NCBI GenBank assembly: GCA_900109895.1
Contig: FOBR01000008.1
Location: forward strand, 1 to 64,000
Direction of reading: 5' to 3'
Origin: a bacterium A37T11
Lineage (GTDB): Bacteria > Bacteroidota > Bacteroidia > Sphingobacteriales > Sphingobacteriaceae
DNA: 64,000 bases
Position numbers and translations under genes: made by a program. This document shows, piece after piece, positions 9,072-18,511 of the stretch (its first letter is position 1; each line of letters starts with the position of its first letter). A model generated the notes under the pieces. The model was not told where the DNA came from and searched no databases. It saw nothing but the letters and a program-made list of their open reading frames with translations.

Positions 9072-10243
9072 GATTCAATTTCTGAAATTACATTATCTAT
9101 ATCCTCTACTGTCCTTTTCAAGCTAAAACGTTCTTCAATACGAAGCCTTCCCCCAACTCCCAAAAACTTTCTTAAATTATTATCCTTAATTAGTTTTTCT
9201 AAAGCTTCTTTCAACGATTTATTGTCTCTTTCTTTAACCAATAGGCCATTAACTCCCGAAGTTATAACTTCGGGAATACCTGCATGGTAGGTTGAAACGA
9301 CGGGTAGCTCCATACTCATAGCCTCAAGTACACCGTTTGGAACTCCTTCCATATCTCCATCAGGTCCCGTTCGACTATTTAATACATAAATATTTGCTTG
9401 CATTAGAAGCTCCTTAACCTGTTCCCTACCCAACGCTCCCCAAATTTTAACCGGAGGTTGATTATTGTTCAAATTTTTGGTTAATTCTTTACAAATTTCC
9501 AATTCAGGACCATCTCCAACTACATCCAAGTGAATATTTTTATATTCTTCCCATAACTTTAAAAATACTTTTATTAAATCGATCGCTCCTTTCTTTGGAA
9601 CTAATCTCCCTACATGGATAATTCGGATAATGCTAGAATCATGGGAGACTTCAGTTGGTCTTTTAAACTCCTGATTATCTATACCACAAGGAACCCACGC
9701 TACTTTACCCATCCAAGTTTTCAGCCCTAAGGGTTCAATCATATGGTTACTAACAATAAATATTTTTTCACAATAGGAATATAGCTCTTTTAGTTTGTAC
9801 TTATAAATATTATCCTTAAGAAATACTTCAGTTGCATCGATACCGTGGAAAGTAACCAACAAAGGAATATTTAATGCCTTTGCTATTGGAAGAATTTTTA
9901 AAGCAACAGGTCCAAAATGTGCATGAATAAATCTTACTTTTTCCGATTTTAAAAAATTTTTAATTTTGCGGACAGTATTTGGAGATAGCCTATAGTTATC
10001 CTTAAATAAATCACGATAAATCTTTAAGATAATTCTATCAAGCAAACCATAATACTTTCTATAAATTAACGTTTTGTTCTTGAGTTTAAAAAAATCAGTA
10101 TTCTCTTGCTTGGAGCCTATCAACAAAACTTCATATTTTTCTGAAAGACCCAAGATTTGTTTATAAACAAAGGTTTGGCTCATAGGGAGAAAACTCTCAT
10201 TAAAAATGACGATTTTCGTTCTATTTTTAATGTTATTTTCCAT
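9068..10243 (-). CDS. GT4 family glycosyltransferase (WcaL/colanic-acid-type)
   Basis: A 391-residue GT-B enzyme whose layout resembles the colanic-acid type (WcaL, AmsK): an N-terminal SFLPMSQTFVYKQI, the HAHFGP acceptor segment (108-113), TFHGID (131-136), and the C-terminal pair Glu299/Glu307 within DMEGVPNGVLEAM. The insert RTGPDGDMEG just before the catalytic glutamate is typical of this subgroup. The gene abuts the HprK-like gene (sharing base 10243) and overlaps the next GT4 by four bases. It adds one sugar to the lipid-linked repeat unit; galactose is common in the subgroup, but that is not a safe prediction here. Confidence 0.85.
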   Translation of the reverse strand: MENNIKNRTKIVIFNESFLPMSQTFVYKQILGLSEKYEVLLIGSKQENTDFFKLKNKTLIYRKYYGLLDRIILKIYRDLFKDNYRLSPNTVRKIKNFLKSEKVRFIHAHFGPVALKILPIAKALNIPLLVTFHGIDATEVFLKDNIYKYKLKELYSYCEKIFIVSNHMIEPLGLKTWMGKVAWVPCGIDNQEFKRPTEVSHDSSIIRIIHVGRLVPKKGAIDLIKVFLKLWEEYKNIHLDVVGDGPELEICKELTKNLNNNQPPVKIWGALGREQVKELLMQANIYVLNSRTGPDGDMEGVPNGVLEAMSMELPVVSTYHAGIPEVITSGVNGLLVKERDNKSLKEALEKLIKDNNLRKFLGVGGRLRIEERFSLKRTVEDIDNVISEIES

Positions 10244-11346
10244 TATTCAATAATTTTATTTAAATATCCAACAAGTTCATTCGGACCTGCATGTAATGGT
10301 ATTCGTATTAAAATTGGGTTTATATTGGAGAAAGCTTTACTTAATATTGATTTTGTTGATTGATATAGTGAAGAATATTCAGGCAATATAGAATCATTTT
10401 GAGCAGTACACAATGCAACTATAATTTTATGATATGGATCAATTTCGCTCATTACTGTATTTGCTGCCCTTTGGGATAATTCTTCAACACTTAATTGCCT
10501 TTGGGAAAATTCGGAATTGTTTACGCGTTCAATAAAAAAAACATGCGTAAGCGGTGCAGTTTTTGACACCAAATCGTCTCCAAATAATGTTTCTGCTGAA
10601 ACACGTCTCCTAACTTTTTTTATTCCTTTATATTTCTTACGATAATTCCAATTTATTCTGTCTAGTAATCCGCGACCTTTTGTAAGAAGCTCTTTAAGTC
10701 TTGGCTGCCCTTCTAAATTGTAAGCGTAAATTTGCATTTTTTTTGGTGACCGGTACAAATTGCCTTCGGTATCAATAAGTCCCAAATCATCACTTAAAAA
10801 TTTCCACCCTTGTTCTCCCACTAATTTTAGCATAGCCGTTGTTTTCCCAATACCTCCCCAAGCAACAATAGCAATGGTTTTATCTTCTTTTTGAAAAGAA
10901 CTTGCATGCATATAACTTTGCCCTACCTCTACATTTTTTATCTGAGTAATGTAGTCAAAAACATCATACATAAAGTTTTTAGCAAGCTGTTCTGATGGTA
11001 ATAAAAAATTCCAATCTTTGAACCTACTATACTTTGGGAGATATCTGTATTTCTTTCTTAAAGTATCAGATTTGATTAAAATTTTAAAGTTACCATTTTC
11101 TTCTTTTATGACTTGGTACTTAAATCCTTGCCCTTCATACAAAAAACTCTTACCATCACTAATGACAGGGGAAGCAAAAACCCCATTATCTAAGTCTTTA
11201 GGAACATCTCCAAAAATAAATCGAATTTTTTGCTCTTTTCCCGAGGTTGATTCTATAGATGTTAACTCTTCTTGTAAATGGATAAGCACTTTGTCTTTTC
11301 CTTCCAGAGAAAATACAAGCTTACCAAAATTATATTTTTTTACCAT
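10243..11346 (-). CDS. HprK-like P-loop protein of a polysaccharide cluster
   Basis: A 367-residue protein with a P-loop (AWGGIGKTT, 162-170) and, about 17 residues later, SDDLGLID (185-192). This is the layout of the HPr kinase/PEP-carboxykinase superfamily, where a DD pair follows the nucleotide loop. The N-terminal 130 residues look like an alpha/beta domain with no family I can name. No HPr (ptsH) or EI gene is nearby, so classic HPr phosphorylation is unlikely. Similar HprK-related proteins are known next to glycosyltransferases in other bacteria, but their substrate is not established. It lies between the flippase and a GT4, with gaps of two bases and none, so it belongs to the operon. 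Possible role: a kinase acting on a sugar, lipid or cluster protein. Confidence 0.62.
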   Translation of the reverse strand: MVKKYNFGKLVFSLEGKDKVLIHLQEELTSIESTSGKEQKIRFIFGDVPKDLDNGVFASPVISDGKSFLYEGQGFKYQVIKEENGNFKILIKSDTLRKKYRYLPKYSRFKDWNFLLPSEQLAKNFMYDVFDYITQIKNVEVGQSYMHASSFQKEDKTIAIVAWGGIGKTTAMLKLVGEQGWKFLSDDLGLIDTEGNLYRSPKKMQIYAYNLEGQPRLKELLTKGRGLLDRINWNYRKKYKGIKKVRRRVSAETLFGDDLVSKTAPLTHVFFIERVNNSEFSQRQLSVEELSQRAANTVMSEIDPYHKIIVALCTAQNDSILPEYSSLYQSTKSILSKAFSNINPILIRIPLHAGPNELVGYLNKIIE

Positions 11347-11348
11347 AT

Positions 11349-12848
11349 TTATACTTTTTGAGCTTTAAATAAATTCATTTTAACTAAGCTTTTATAGAGC
11401 AAAGTTCTTAATTCAACTGCTACTGAATTTTTACTAAAAACAAAAAATACTCCATAAACTCCAATTCCTGTTAAAACACCTAATAATAAAATCATTCCTT
11501 CGGAATGACCTGTTAAATATTTTTGAAGTAAAAAAACCGGCACTCCCATCCCCACACTCCAAATAAATGGAGCAGTAAAAGTATTTAAATACTGTTTCAA
11601 ACTTGGACCTAACAAATTTTTAATAAGGTATTGGTAGCTAAATGCAGCAAACAAAACCTGAAGCAATAAAAATGTATAAGCCACCCCAAGAACTCCCCCC
11701 AAATAGGCGCCAATAACTATTGCAGGAACTTGTATAACAATTTTATAGAGATTAAATGTAAATATTCTTTTCGCTTTACCTTTTGCATAAACAAGGGAAC
11801 CAACTGGATTACCAAATGATCTCAGTAGACCAACACCACATAAAATTTGAAGAATTGTGGCAGAAAATAACCATTTTTCACCAAAAACAGTTAAAACAAA
11901 GGGCTTTGCTAATATAAAAAGGCCAACAAAAATGGGCATATTTATAAAATTAAGCACGTTTAATAATTTAAAAAATACGGATTTAAGCTTCTCATCTTGA
12001 TCCTGTATATGTGAAAATGCTGGAAAGAAAACTTTTGTTAAAATGGGATTAATTCTCATTGATGGGATGATAATTATGTTAAATGCTGCATTGTAGTAAC
12101 CTAGTGCTGCTGGTCCTACAAACCTGCCAATACTAATACCATCAATATTAGTATTAATATAATTTAAGATGCTTTCACCAGCTTGATAAATACCGAAAGC
12201 CAAAAATCGTTTCACCCTACTATATTTATAATACCACATTACTGTATATACCTTACGACCTTCATAAATTAACAACAATGTTCTTATAAAAGCATTCGCA
12301 ATTTGTCCGTATATTAATGAATAAACATTATATCCGTTATATGCCAAGTATATAGTAAGTGGGACGGAGATAACTATGGCAATAATATTTATTCTTTCAA
12401 TAATATTAAATTCCATTCTTTTTTGAAAAATGGCACGGTATTGCTGGCCAAATGGAGTAATAAAATATATAATTGAAATCCATTCCAAATAGTTTGTTAA
12501 TTTGGGTTCCTTTAAAAGTGTGCCTATCAATCCACTTCCTCCAAAAATAATACCGGCTAGGATAAATCCAGTAATTAAGTTAAGGTAGAAAAGGGATGAC
12601 AAATCTTTTACATCGATATCCTTTCTTTGAATTATGGCATTTGAAATGCCCATATCTAGAAATATGTCTGAAAACTTAGAAACAATGAGTACTAATCCCA
12701 TTATTCCAAATACCTCGGGTGCAAATAGCCTTGTCAATATAATTAATTGCAAAGTTTGCATCCCAAATGTAACCAAGGACGAAGCCGTGTTCCATCCCAA
12801 TCCCGTCAATGTTTTTTCTTTTAAAGACATATTATCGACTTTGACCAA
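11349..12848 (-). CDS. Wzx-type polysaccharide flippase (MOP superfamily, WzxC-like)
   Basis: A 499-residue membrane protein with about 12-14 hydrophobic helices of the polysaccharide transporter family. The N-terminus (KEKTLTGLGWNTASSLV), the loop GISNAIIQRKDID near 71-84 and DGISIGRFVGPAALGYYNAA in the middle are typical of the WzxC/TuaB group. It flips undecaprenyl-linked repeat units from the inner to the outer face of the cytoplasmic membrane. The start at 12848 adds six residues before MSLKEKT; family habit favours that second Met at 12830. It is the first gene of the AT-rich cassette after gmd and pairs functionally with the Wzy-like gene at 6501-7886. Confidence 0.86.
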   Translation of the reverse strand: MVKVDNMSLKEKTLTGLGWNTASSLVTFGMQTLQLIILTRLFAPEVFGIMGLVLIVSKFSDIFLDMGISNAIIQRKDIDVKDLSSLFYLNLITGFILAGIIFGGSGLIGTLLKEPKLTNYLEWISIIYFITPFGQQYRAIFQKRMEFNIIERINIIAIVISVPLTIYLAYNGYNVYSLIYGQIANAFIRTLLLIYEGRKVYTVMWYYKYSRVKRFLAFGIYQAGESILNYINTNIDGISIGRFVGPAALGYYNAAFNIIIIPSMRINPILTKVFFPAFSHIQDQDEKLKSVFFKLLNVLNFINMPIFVGLFILAKPFVLTVFGEKWLFSATILQILCGVGLLRSFGNPVGSLVYAKGKAKRIFTFNLYKIVIQVPAIVIGAYLGGVLGVAYTFLLLQVLFAAFSYQYLIKNLLGPSLKQYLNTFTAPFIWSVGMGVPVFLLQKYLTGHSEGMILLLGVLTGIGVYGVFFVFSKNSVAVELRTLLYKSLVKMNLFKAQKV

Positions 12849-12887
12849 GGATTTTGTGCCATATATCTAAAAGTGCAAAAAATTTTA

Positions 12888-13985
12888 TTATCCTGCTAAG
12901 TGCTCCCATTGAGTTTTACTATCTTTTTGAAAAGCACTTACATCAGAGGCGACCATCTCTTTACAAAGTGCGGCCAAATCATATTCAGGCTCCCAACCTA
13001 ATTTTGTTTTCGACTTCGTCGGATCTCCAATTAAAAGTTCCACCTCTGTTGGTCTGAAATAGGCCCGATCTACTGAAACCACCTCCTGTCCAATTTCCAA
13101 TTTAAAATCGAGATTTGAAATCGACTTCACAACTCCTTTTTCATCAATTCCAACCCCATTAAATTCAATCTCAGCACCTACTTCCGCAAAAGCCATTTTG
13201 ACAAAATCCCTGACAGGGGTTGTAATTCCTGTTGCTATTACATAGTCCTCAGCCGTATCTTGTTGCAAAATGAGCCACATCGCTTTTACGTAGTCTTTGG
13301 CGTGACCCCAGTCACGCCGTGCATCCAAATTCCCCAAAAACATCTTCTTCTGCAACCCAAGTGCTATGGCCGCAACTGCGCGTGTAATTTTACGCGTTAC
13401 AAAGGTTTCTCCACGTAAGGGGCTTTCGTGGTTGAACAAAATACCGTTACAAGCGTACAGATTATATGCTTCCCGATAATTTACTGTAATCCAATAAGCG
13501 TATAATTTCGCAACCGCATACGGGCTCCGTGGATAAAATGGGGTTGATTCTGATTGAGGCACAGCCTGAACCAATCCGTAAAGCTCAGAAGTAGATGCCT
13601 GATAAATCCGGGTTTTCTTTTCTAGCCCAAGGATGCGAATCGCCTCTAATAGCCGAAGCGTTCCGATACCATCAGCATTGGCCGTATATTCTGGTGTATC
13701 AAAACTTACTTTTACATGACTCATAGCGGCAAGATTATAGATCTCATCGGGTTGGGTTTCCTGTATAATACGGATTAAGTTTGTGCTATCGGTCATATCC
13801 CCATAATGGAGTTTAAATCGAACATCAGGGTCGTGAGGATCTTGGTATAGGTGGTCAATCCGATCCGTATTGATTAGGGAAGACCTTCTTTTTACGCCAT
13901 GTACCATATAGCCCTTTTCCAATAATAACTCTGCTAAATAAGCTCCGTCTTGTCCATTAACTCCAGTGATTAGTGCAGTTTTCAT
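12888..13985 (-). CDS. gmd: GDP-mannose 4,6-dehydratase
   Basis: A 365-residue short-chain dehydrogenase-fold enzyme converting GDP-mannose to GDP-4-keto-6-deoxymannose. The start [20 protein letters not shown] holds the NADP loop GxxGxxG, and the GVKRRSS segment that follows is diagnostic of Gmd. The catalytic SxYxxxK appears as SPYAVAK, and FNHESPLRG and [15 protein letters not shown] are Gmd hallmarks. Twenty bases downstream of fcl, it forms the usual two-step GDP-L-fucose module, although the intermediate could also feed other 6-deoxy sugars. Composition is mid-GC, contrasting with the AT-rich genes that follow. Confidence 0.96.
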   Translation of the reverse strand: MKTALITGVNGQDGAYLAELLLEKGYMVHGVKRRSSLINTDRIDHLYQDPHDPDVRFKLHYGDMTDSTNLIRIIQETQPDEIYNLAAMSHVKVSFDTPEYTANADGIGTLRLLEAIRILGLEKKTRIYQASTSELYGLVQAVPQSESTPFYPRSPYAVAKLYAYWITVNYREAYNLYACNGILFNHESPLRGETFVTRKITRAVAAIALGLQKKMFLGNLDARRDWGHAKDYVKAMWLILQQDTAEDYVIATGITTPVRDFVKMAFAEVGAEIEFNGVGIDEKGVVKSISNLDFKLEIGQEVVSVDRAYFRPTEVELLIGDPTKSKTKLGWEPEYDLAALCKEMVASDVSAFQKDSKTQWEHLAG

Positions 13986-14005
13986 GTATATAATTAGTTA
14001 TTCTA

Positions 14006-14947
14006 TTATCTCTCAGTTAGTATTTCCTTTAATTTAAAATCATTATAGGCCTTTTGAATACCCTCCAGCAAAGACGTATGATGCTTCCAACCGAGGTTAT
14101 GAAGCTTACTTACATCCATCAACTTTCTGGGAGTACCATCAGGTTTGGTCGTGTCAAATTTGAGTTCTCCCTCAAATCCAACAATATCTTTTATGAGATA
14201 ACCAAGCTCTTTGATGGTTAAATCCTCGCCCGTGCCGATGTTGATCAATTCTCGTCCATCATATTCGTTCATTAAAAAGACGCATGCCTCCGCTAAATCG
14301 TCTGAATATAAAAACTCCCGCCTAGGTGAGCCACTCCCCCAAATAGTGACAGCTTCATATGCGTTTTCTTTGGCCTCGTGAAACTTGCGTATTAATGCTG
14401 GCAATACATGGGAATTCCTTGGATGGTAATTGTCGTCGATACCATATAAATTTGTAGGCATTGCACTTATAAAGTTATCGTTATACTGATCCCGGTAGGC
14501 TTCACAAAGTTTAATGCCAGCAATCTTGGCGATGGCATAGGGTTCATTGGTCTCTTCTAACAATCCTGTCAACAAGTATTCTTCTTTGAGTGGTTGGGGA
14601 GCCAATTTTGGGTAAATACAACTACTACCTAAAAACAATAGTTTTTTTACGTTATTAAGGTGTGCTGAATGAATAATGTTACTTTCTATAACTAAGTTTT
14701 CATAAATGAAATCTGCCCGATATGTGTTATTGGCAATAATTCCGCCAACCTTAGCAGCAGCCAGAAAAACATATTCCGGTTTTTCATCCTTAAAAAAATC
14801 AAAGACAGCTTGCTGATTACGTAAATCCAACTCAGAAGATGTACGGAAAATCAAATTAAAATAGCCCTCCTTTTCTAAATATCGCTTTATGGCTCCTCCG
14901 ACCATGCCACGATGGCCTGCTATGTATATCTTATTTTCTTTATTCAT
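14006..14947 (-). CDS. fcl: GDP-L-fucose synthase
   Basis: A 313-residue epimerase/reductase (WcaG family) that turns GDP-4-keto-6-deoxymannose into GDP-L-fucose with NADPH. Visible motifs are the Rossmann loop GHRGMVGGA (11-19), LGSSCIYP, and the catalytic YAIAK in [11 protein letters not shown]. Length and motifs fit a complete enzyme. It is the first gene after a 359-base gap holding a good promoter match (TATATTTG with an upstream TTG), so it may head a transcription unit that continues through gmd into the AT-rich cassette. The polymer of this cluster therefore probably contains fucose. Confidence 0.95.
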   Translation of the reverse strand: MNKENKIYIAGHRGMVGGAIKRYLEKEGYFNLIFRTSSELDLRNQQAVFDFFKDEKPEYVFLAAAKVGGIIANNTYRADFIYENLVIESNIIHSAHLNNVKKLLFLGSSCIYPKLAPQPLKEEYLLTGLLEETNEPYAIAKIAGIKLCEAYRDQYNDNFISAMPTNLYGIDDNYHPRNSHVLPALIRKFHEAKENAYEAVTIWGSGSPRREFLYSDDLAEACVFLMNEYDGRELINIGTGEDLTIKELGYLIKDIVGFEGELKFDTTKPDGTPRKLMDVSKLHNLGWKHHTSLLEGIQKAYNDFKLKEILTER

Positions 14948-15306
14948 TATGAATATCCTTTAACTATTAGACAAATACTTTCCCAAAAACAATGTGCTAT
15001 TTATTTTGCAAAATATAATTTGCAATCCATGAAGCAAAATTTTTATTTTCTACCGAAATATTGACCATTTAAATACCCAATATAACAAGGATCTCATATT
15101 TTGACATTGTATAAATGTGTAATGGTTTTTTAGTCATTATACGAATTTTATAACAAGTAGGTAAACTAGCGCTTTAGTTTAAATTAAAATATCGATGCAG
15201 GCAAATATAATAAAAACCTCTGATCATAACAAGAGTCAGTGGTTTAAAGGATTTCAATTTTTCAGACAAAATATATTACCTTTTTAAGATTCACTTTCCT
15301 GAGACG
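14948..15306. other. Intergenic region between fcl and the CpsB-like pseudoenzyme gene
   Basis: 359 bases without a supportable gene, AT-rich. It contains one minus-strand promoter match at 15202-15232. From there to the fcl start there would be an untranslated leader of about 250 bases, unusually long for this phylum and possibly a site of transcript-level control. No strong terminator hairpin, tRNA or repeat was seen. Confidence 0.6.
15202..15232 (-). promoter_or_regulatory. Bacteroidota-type promoter for fcl-gmd and cassette
   Basis: On the minus strand the sequence reads TTG-N20-TATATTTG, matching the Bacteroidota primary sigma consensus TTG-N19/20-TAnnTTTG (established for Bacteroides and Flavobacterium). 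The -7 box is 15209 down to 15202 and the TTG is at 15232-15230. Predicted transcripts would start near 15198 and carry a leader of about 250 bases before fcl. Chance matches in AT-rich DNA are possible. Confidence 0.45.
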
Positions 15307-16050
15307 CTAAAATATGTTTTGGTTTTTTACAAAATCAACCAAAACTTTAACTTGGATCTCCGAATTGATTCCGCTGCCGCTCATATCTATCAGACCTTCT
15401 TTTAACAATGTTTGAGCCATACGTTTCGTCTTATCCCCATAATATCCTGCGAGGGATAACAAACTCGATTGAAAAAGGCAGCCCAGGCTTTTTAACTTGC
15501 GGTAGCGTTTCAAATTCAATTGATGATAATATACGTATCGCTCTGGACAGGCAAGAACTGGCGTAAATCCATTAACTTCTAATTCAAAAATAATGTTTTC
15601 TATAAAAGGGGGTTCTGCATCTAACGGTAGATCGAATAATACATAGTGTCCAGACATAGGTATCAATTCATTTTTTTTCAATAATGACATGAAACCTTTT
15701 TCTAGCCGATAAATCCCAGCCAGCATGACTTCCATCTCACATCTCTCCAATAGCAATTTTTGACAGACGGACTGGTAGCCCCTCTGAATAGTATCAAAAG
15801 TAATTGGAGATTGTTCATTAATGGGGGCAATTAAAACTATCTTCTCTAAACCCAAGGCAGCTAATTGACTGATGAGCAAACAAGCAGTATCAACATCTTG
15901 GGGCCCTTCAATCAAACCAGGCAAAAGCTGAACATTTGAGTCTATATGTAGCCAATTTGGTTGCCGGGCCAAAACATTTTTCTTTTTATTGGTAAAGAAC
16001 ATATCATATAGCGATTTGAAATTATTAATACGCTTGTTTATCTCCAGCAA
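15307..16050 (-). CDS. CpsB/YwqE-like protein with all metal ligands lost (pseudo-phosphatase)
   Basis: A 247-residue paralogue of the PHP-type tyrosine phosphatase encoded at 17749-18495. The scaffold aligns end to end (for example LGCLFQ, LACPERY, GYYGDKTKRMAQTLLK), but every metal-site position differs: HSH became NVQ (39-41), TPH became API (75-77), the Glu of AEY became Ile in GIY (113), HPER became CPER (Cys168) and DLHH became GINS (227-230). The frame is open and full length, so the protein is probably made but not catalytic in the usual way. It overlaps the upstream WcaJ gene by 26 bases. Possible role: binding the phosphotyrosine tail of the Wzc-like kinase, or regulating the WcaJ partner. 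Both are inference. Confidence 0.8.
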   Translation of the reverse strand: MLEINKRINNFKSLYDMFFTNKKKNVLARQPNWLHIDSNVQLLPGLIEGPQDVDTACLLISQLAALGLEKIVLIAPINEQSPITFDTIQRGYQSVCQKLLLERCEMEVMLAGIYRLEKGFMSLLKKNELIPMSGHYVLFDLPLDAEPPFIENIIFELEVNGFTPVLACPERYVYYHQLNLKRYRKLKSLGCLFQSSLLSLAGYYGDKTKRMAQTLLKEGLIDMSGSGINSEIQVKVLVDFVKNQNIF

Positions 16051-17416
16051 CCATATTCCAAAAGGTCAAAAAGATGATTTTGAGATCCAGTAAAAAAGTC
16101 CAATGCTCAATATACCAGATATCGTGTTCCACACGGGCTTTTAACAATTTCGGATCACCCGATTCCCCCCTTAAGCCGTTAACTTGTGCCCAACCTGTGA
16201 TTCCTGGCTTTGCTTGATGCCTTACTAGATAATTATTAACGGTTTCTAGTGATTCGCGGTTCATAAGGGATGCATGAGGTCGAGGGCCTACCACGCTCAT
16301 ATGCCCCAACAAAACATTGATGAATTGCGGAAATTCATCGAGACTGCTCTTGCGCAGAAACCGTCCAATGGGTGTAATGCGCGGATCGTGTTTTTGCGCC
16401 TGTTGAAATTTGCCATTTGCATTGGTATCTGGAGCAGCAACATACATGGACCTGAATTTATAACATAAGAATGGCCGGTTGCGTTTACCCCATCGTTCTT
16501 GTTTGTAAAATACCGGGCCTTTTGAACCCAGTTTAATAAATAGGCCGATAATGGGGAATAACCAAGAACAGATAAAGACCAATACAAACAAACTGAATGC
16601 AATATCAAATATCCTTTTAATGGCTTCGTTATAAATATCCTCCAAGGGTTCATTACGAATACTTAGAAGAGGAAAATCTCCAAGGGTACTCATTTGGTAA
16701 ACGCCGGTGGACGAACTGCCGTATATATTGGGAATAATGCGCAATCGAGCTGCATTGGCACTCAGCATAGTTGCAATCTCCCTCGTATTATATAATAACG
16801 ACTCAGATTCAGCAATGAATACTTCATCCACATCACTGATATCACCTAAGCGTTGAAAAAAACCAGCCGTATTGGCCTCCAATTGAAGGCCGCCATTGAT
16901 GAAACGTACCACATCGTATCCATAATATTGGTGGTTGCTGATGTATTCATAAAAACGCTGCCCAGTAACTCCATCGCCAATGACAATGGTTTTTTTACGA
17001 ACTACTCCTTTTCGATACATCCAATGGAACACACGCTTTAGTGTTATCTTACTTAACGGCATGAAAAACGAAAGTGTAAGAATGTAACCTAAAACAAAAC
17101 CACGCGTATACGTTTTTTCCTGGAAGGCAAAGACAAATAGCACCATCAGTGTTCCAAGTACGACCAAGCATTTACCTGTTGTAAGCAGTTCTCGTACCTG
17201 ATTAACCGGCACCCGGTCTGCATATAATGCGTTAGACCGGGAGATGAAGTACCAACATGTAAGTAGGTATGCCAGAAAACCGAGGTCAAACAAATTAATA
17301 ACAGGAAAAGAAAGGCTACCACCAAACCACGTAATGGTGATAAACGCAACTGTAATTAGCGAAAAATCTGCTAACAGATGGGAGAAATAAAAAATGTTAC
17401 GACTATTGGTTGCCAT
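16025..17416 (-). CDS. WcaJ-type polyprenyl-phosphate sugar phosphotransferase, copy 1
   Basis: A 463-residue polyprenyl glycosylphosphotransferase that starts a repeat unit by moving a sugar 1-phosphate, often glucose or galactose, from its nucleotide form to undecaprenyl phosphate. It has four or five N-terminal membrane helices, a CoA-binding-like soluble domain ([16 protein letters not shown]) and a C-terminal PglC-like catalytic domain with KFRSM, the Asp-Glu pair in [16 protein letters not shown] and [17 protein letters not shown]. All catalytic motifs are intact. It is closely similar to the 18512-19921 gene, and each is followed by a CpsB-like gene, so the two pairs arose by duplication. 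The start overlaps nothing and has a 332-base upstream gap. Confidence 0.92.
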   Translation of the reverse strand: MATNSRNIFYFSHLLADFSLITVAFITITWFGGSLSFPVINLFDLGFLAYLLTCWYFISRSNALYADRVPVNQVRELLTTGKCLVVLGTLMVLFVFAFQEKTYTRGFVLGYILTLSFFMPLSKITLKRVFHWMYRKGVVRKKTIVIGDGVTGQRFYEYISNHQYYGYDVVRFINGGLQLEANTAGFFQRLGDISDVDEVFIAESESLLYNTREIATMLSANAARLRIIPNIYGSSSTGVYQMSTLGDFPLLSIRNEPLEDIYNEAIKRIFDIAFSLFVLVFICSWLFPIIGLFIKLGSKGPVFYKQERWGKRNRPFLCYKFRSMYVAAPDTNANGKFQQAQKHDPRITPIGRFLRKSSLDEFPQFINVLLGHMSVVGPRPHASLMNRESLETVNNYLVRHQAKPGITGWAQVNGLRGESGDPKLLKARVEHDIWYIEHWTFLLDLKIIFLTFWNMVAGDKQAY

Positions 17417-17748
17417 GGCAACCCCCCTTCCTTAAGTAGTCCATTAGGGAGGAAAATAATACTGATGTTTCCATATATAGTGATCGTTAAAGAACATATT
17501 TGCGATCAATCCCCGTAGATGTTTTATTTTGTCGCAAATTCACTACAAATATAAATGAGTTTTTGAATAAATGAATAAAAAATATAAAAATATTTTTTAT
17601 TTTTATATTATATTCTTCAAACAGCATAATTTAACGCAATAATTACATCAATTGTTTATTAATTTAACAGTAAACTAACAACACAAAAGAATCGATTATC
17701 TGCATCTTAGCTTGATCACGTAGTTGTTAATATATATAAGTACAAAAG
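17417..17748. other. Intergenic region between the two WcaJ-CpsB pairs
   Basis: 332 bases with no supportable gene. The middle (about 17570-17630) is almost purely A/T and can fold as a weak AT hairpin. A minus-strand -7-like box TATATTTG lies at 17553-17546, but no TTG is found at the right distance, so it is only half a promoter. An inverted repeat TGATCG...CGATCA (17481-17486 and 17503-17508) lies about 65-90 bases before the downstream WcaJ start and could be an operator. No terminator of the GC-stem type was seen. Confidence 0.5.
17481..17508. repeat. Short inverted repeat upstream of WcaJ copy 1
   Basis: TGATCG and its exact complement CGATCA are separated by 16 bases, about 65 bases upstream of the WcaJ copy 1 start codon. 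The spacing and position would suit a dimeric regulator or a small RNA hairpin, but six-base arms can occur by chance in 332 bases of AT-rich DNA. Confidence 0.25.
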
Positions 17749-18495
17749 CTACAAAAACAGATCATGATTTTTAAAGGGATATGCAGAGAGTAACTCGGCT
17801 GCCTGTCCACTTTTCACGAATTCGCGAATTCGAAACAGGTGGCGGTCATGATGCAAATCAGTTCCAATGAGATCATAGGCCTTCGATTTAAGTAATTTTA
17901 CGGAAATTTGTTTGGCTTTTGGACTATAATAGCCGGTAGGAGAGAGTAGATTTAACTGAAATAAACATCCCAATTCTTTTAGCTTATCATAACGCTCTGG
18001 ATGATCATAGTAAAAACTGTAACGTTCTGGATGGGCTAAAATAGGAAGGTAACCCTTTAGCTCTATATCAAAGATCATAGCCTCCAGCTGCATGGGTTCA
18101 GTATTGTAAGGCATTTCAATAAGCAAGTATTTGTTAGGAAATGGTATGATATCCCCGGCATTAAGCTTATCGCGAAATCCGCTGCCTAGCATATATTCAG
18201 CAGAGGCACTAACTGGTACTGATAATCCCTCATGATCAAGTTCTTTTTGTAACACGCTAAGTGCAGACAAAATGGTTTTGGGGGTATTTGGATGAATTTC
18301 ATCATAGATATGTGGCGTACAAATAAACTTTTCCAGGCCAAGACCCCTCAATTCTTTAATAATTCGAACAGAACTTGATGCATCAGGCAAACCGTCATCG
18401 ATACCTGGAATAAGATGAGAATGAATATCTACCCCCATCCAGGATAAATCGGTTATCTTTTTCCTTTTCGAACCGAATATGTTAAAAACTCCCAT
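17749..18495 (-). CDS. CpsB/YwqE-type tyrosine-protein phosphatase (PHP fold)
   Basis: A 248-residue manganese-dependent PHP phosphatase that dephosphorylates the tyrosine tail of Wzc/CpsD-type kinases. The metal ligands are intact: HSH (25-27) in DIHSHLIPGIDDG, TPH (60-62), Glu100 in SAEYML, His155 in AHPERY and D213/H215 in GTDLHHDRH. It is the complete counterpart of the degenerate protein at 15307-16050. It lies 16 bases downstream of WcaJ copy 2, which itself follows the Wzc-like kinase by 52 bases, so kinase, transferase and phosphatase form a natural regulatory unit controlling chain length or export. Confidence 0.92.
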   Translation of the reverse strand: MGVFNIFGSKRKKITDLSWMGVDIHSHLIPGIDDGLPDASSSVRIIKELRGLGLEKFICTPHIYDEIHPNTPKTILSALSVLQKELDHEGLSVPVSASAEYMLGSGFRDKLNAGDIIPFPNKYLLIEMPYNTEPMQLEAMIFDIELKGYLPILAHPERYSFYYDHPERYDKLKELGCLFQLNLLSPTGYYSPKAKQISVKLLKSKAYDLIGTDLHHDRHLFRIREFVKSGQAAELLSAYPFKNHDLFL

Positions 18496-18511
18496 TCTAG
18501 CAAAGATACGA

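Larger units (their letters stand above)
150..12850. other. AT-rich polysaccharide cassette (putative exchanged serotype-like island)
   Basis: All genes from the GH10 hydrolase to the flippase lie in DNA clearly poorer in G/C than the flanking ugd (left) and gmd/fcl (right). For example, line 3181-3240 has 14 G/C in 60, against 35 at 1-60 and 30 at 13321-13380. The gene content (glycosyltransferases, acetyltransferases, polymerase, flippase) is the polymer-specific part of a Wzx/Wzy locus, and the flanks are general precursor genes. This matches a variable central cassette exchanged between strains. No insertion sequence, integrase or att site was seen at either border, so homologous replacement through the flanking genes is more likely than site-specific insertion. 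The borders are estimated by eye. Confidence 0.6.

Noticed and set aside
17570-17630. AT-only hairpin as a rho-independent terminator
   Set aside because: Stem is purely A/T and would be weak; chance palindromes are common in such DNA.
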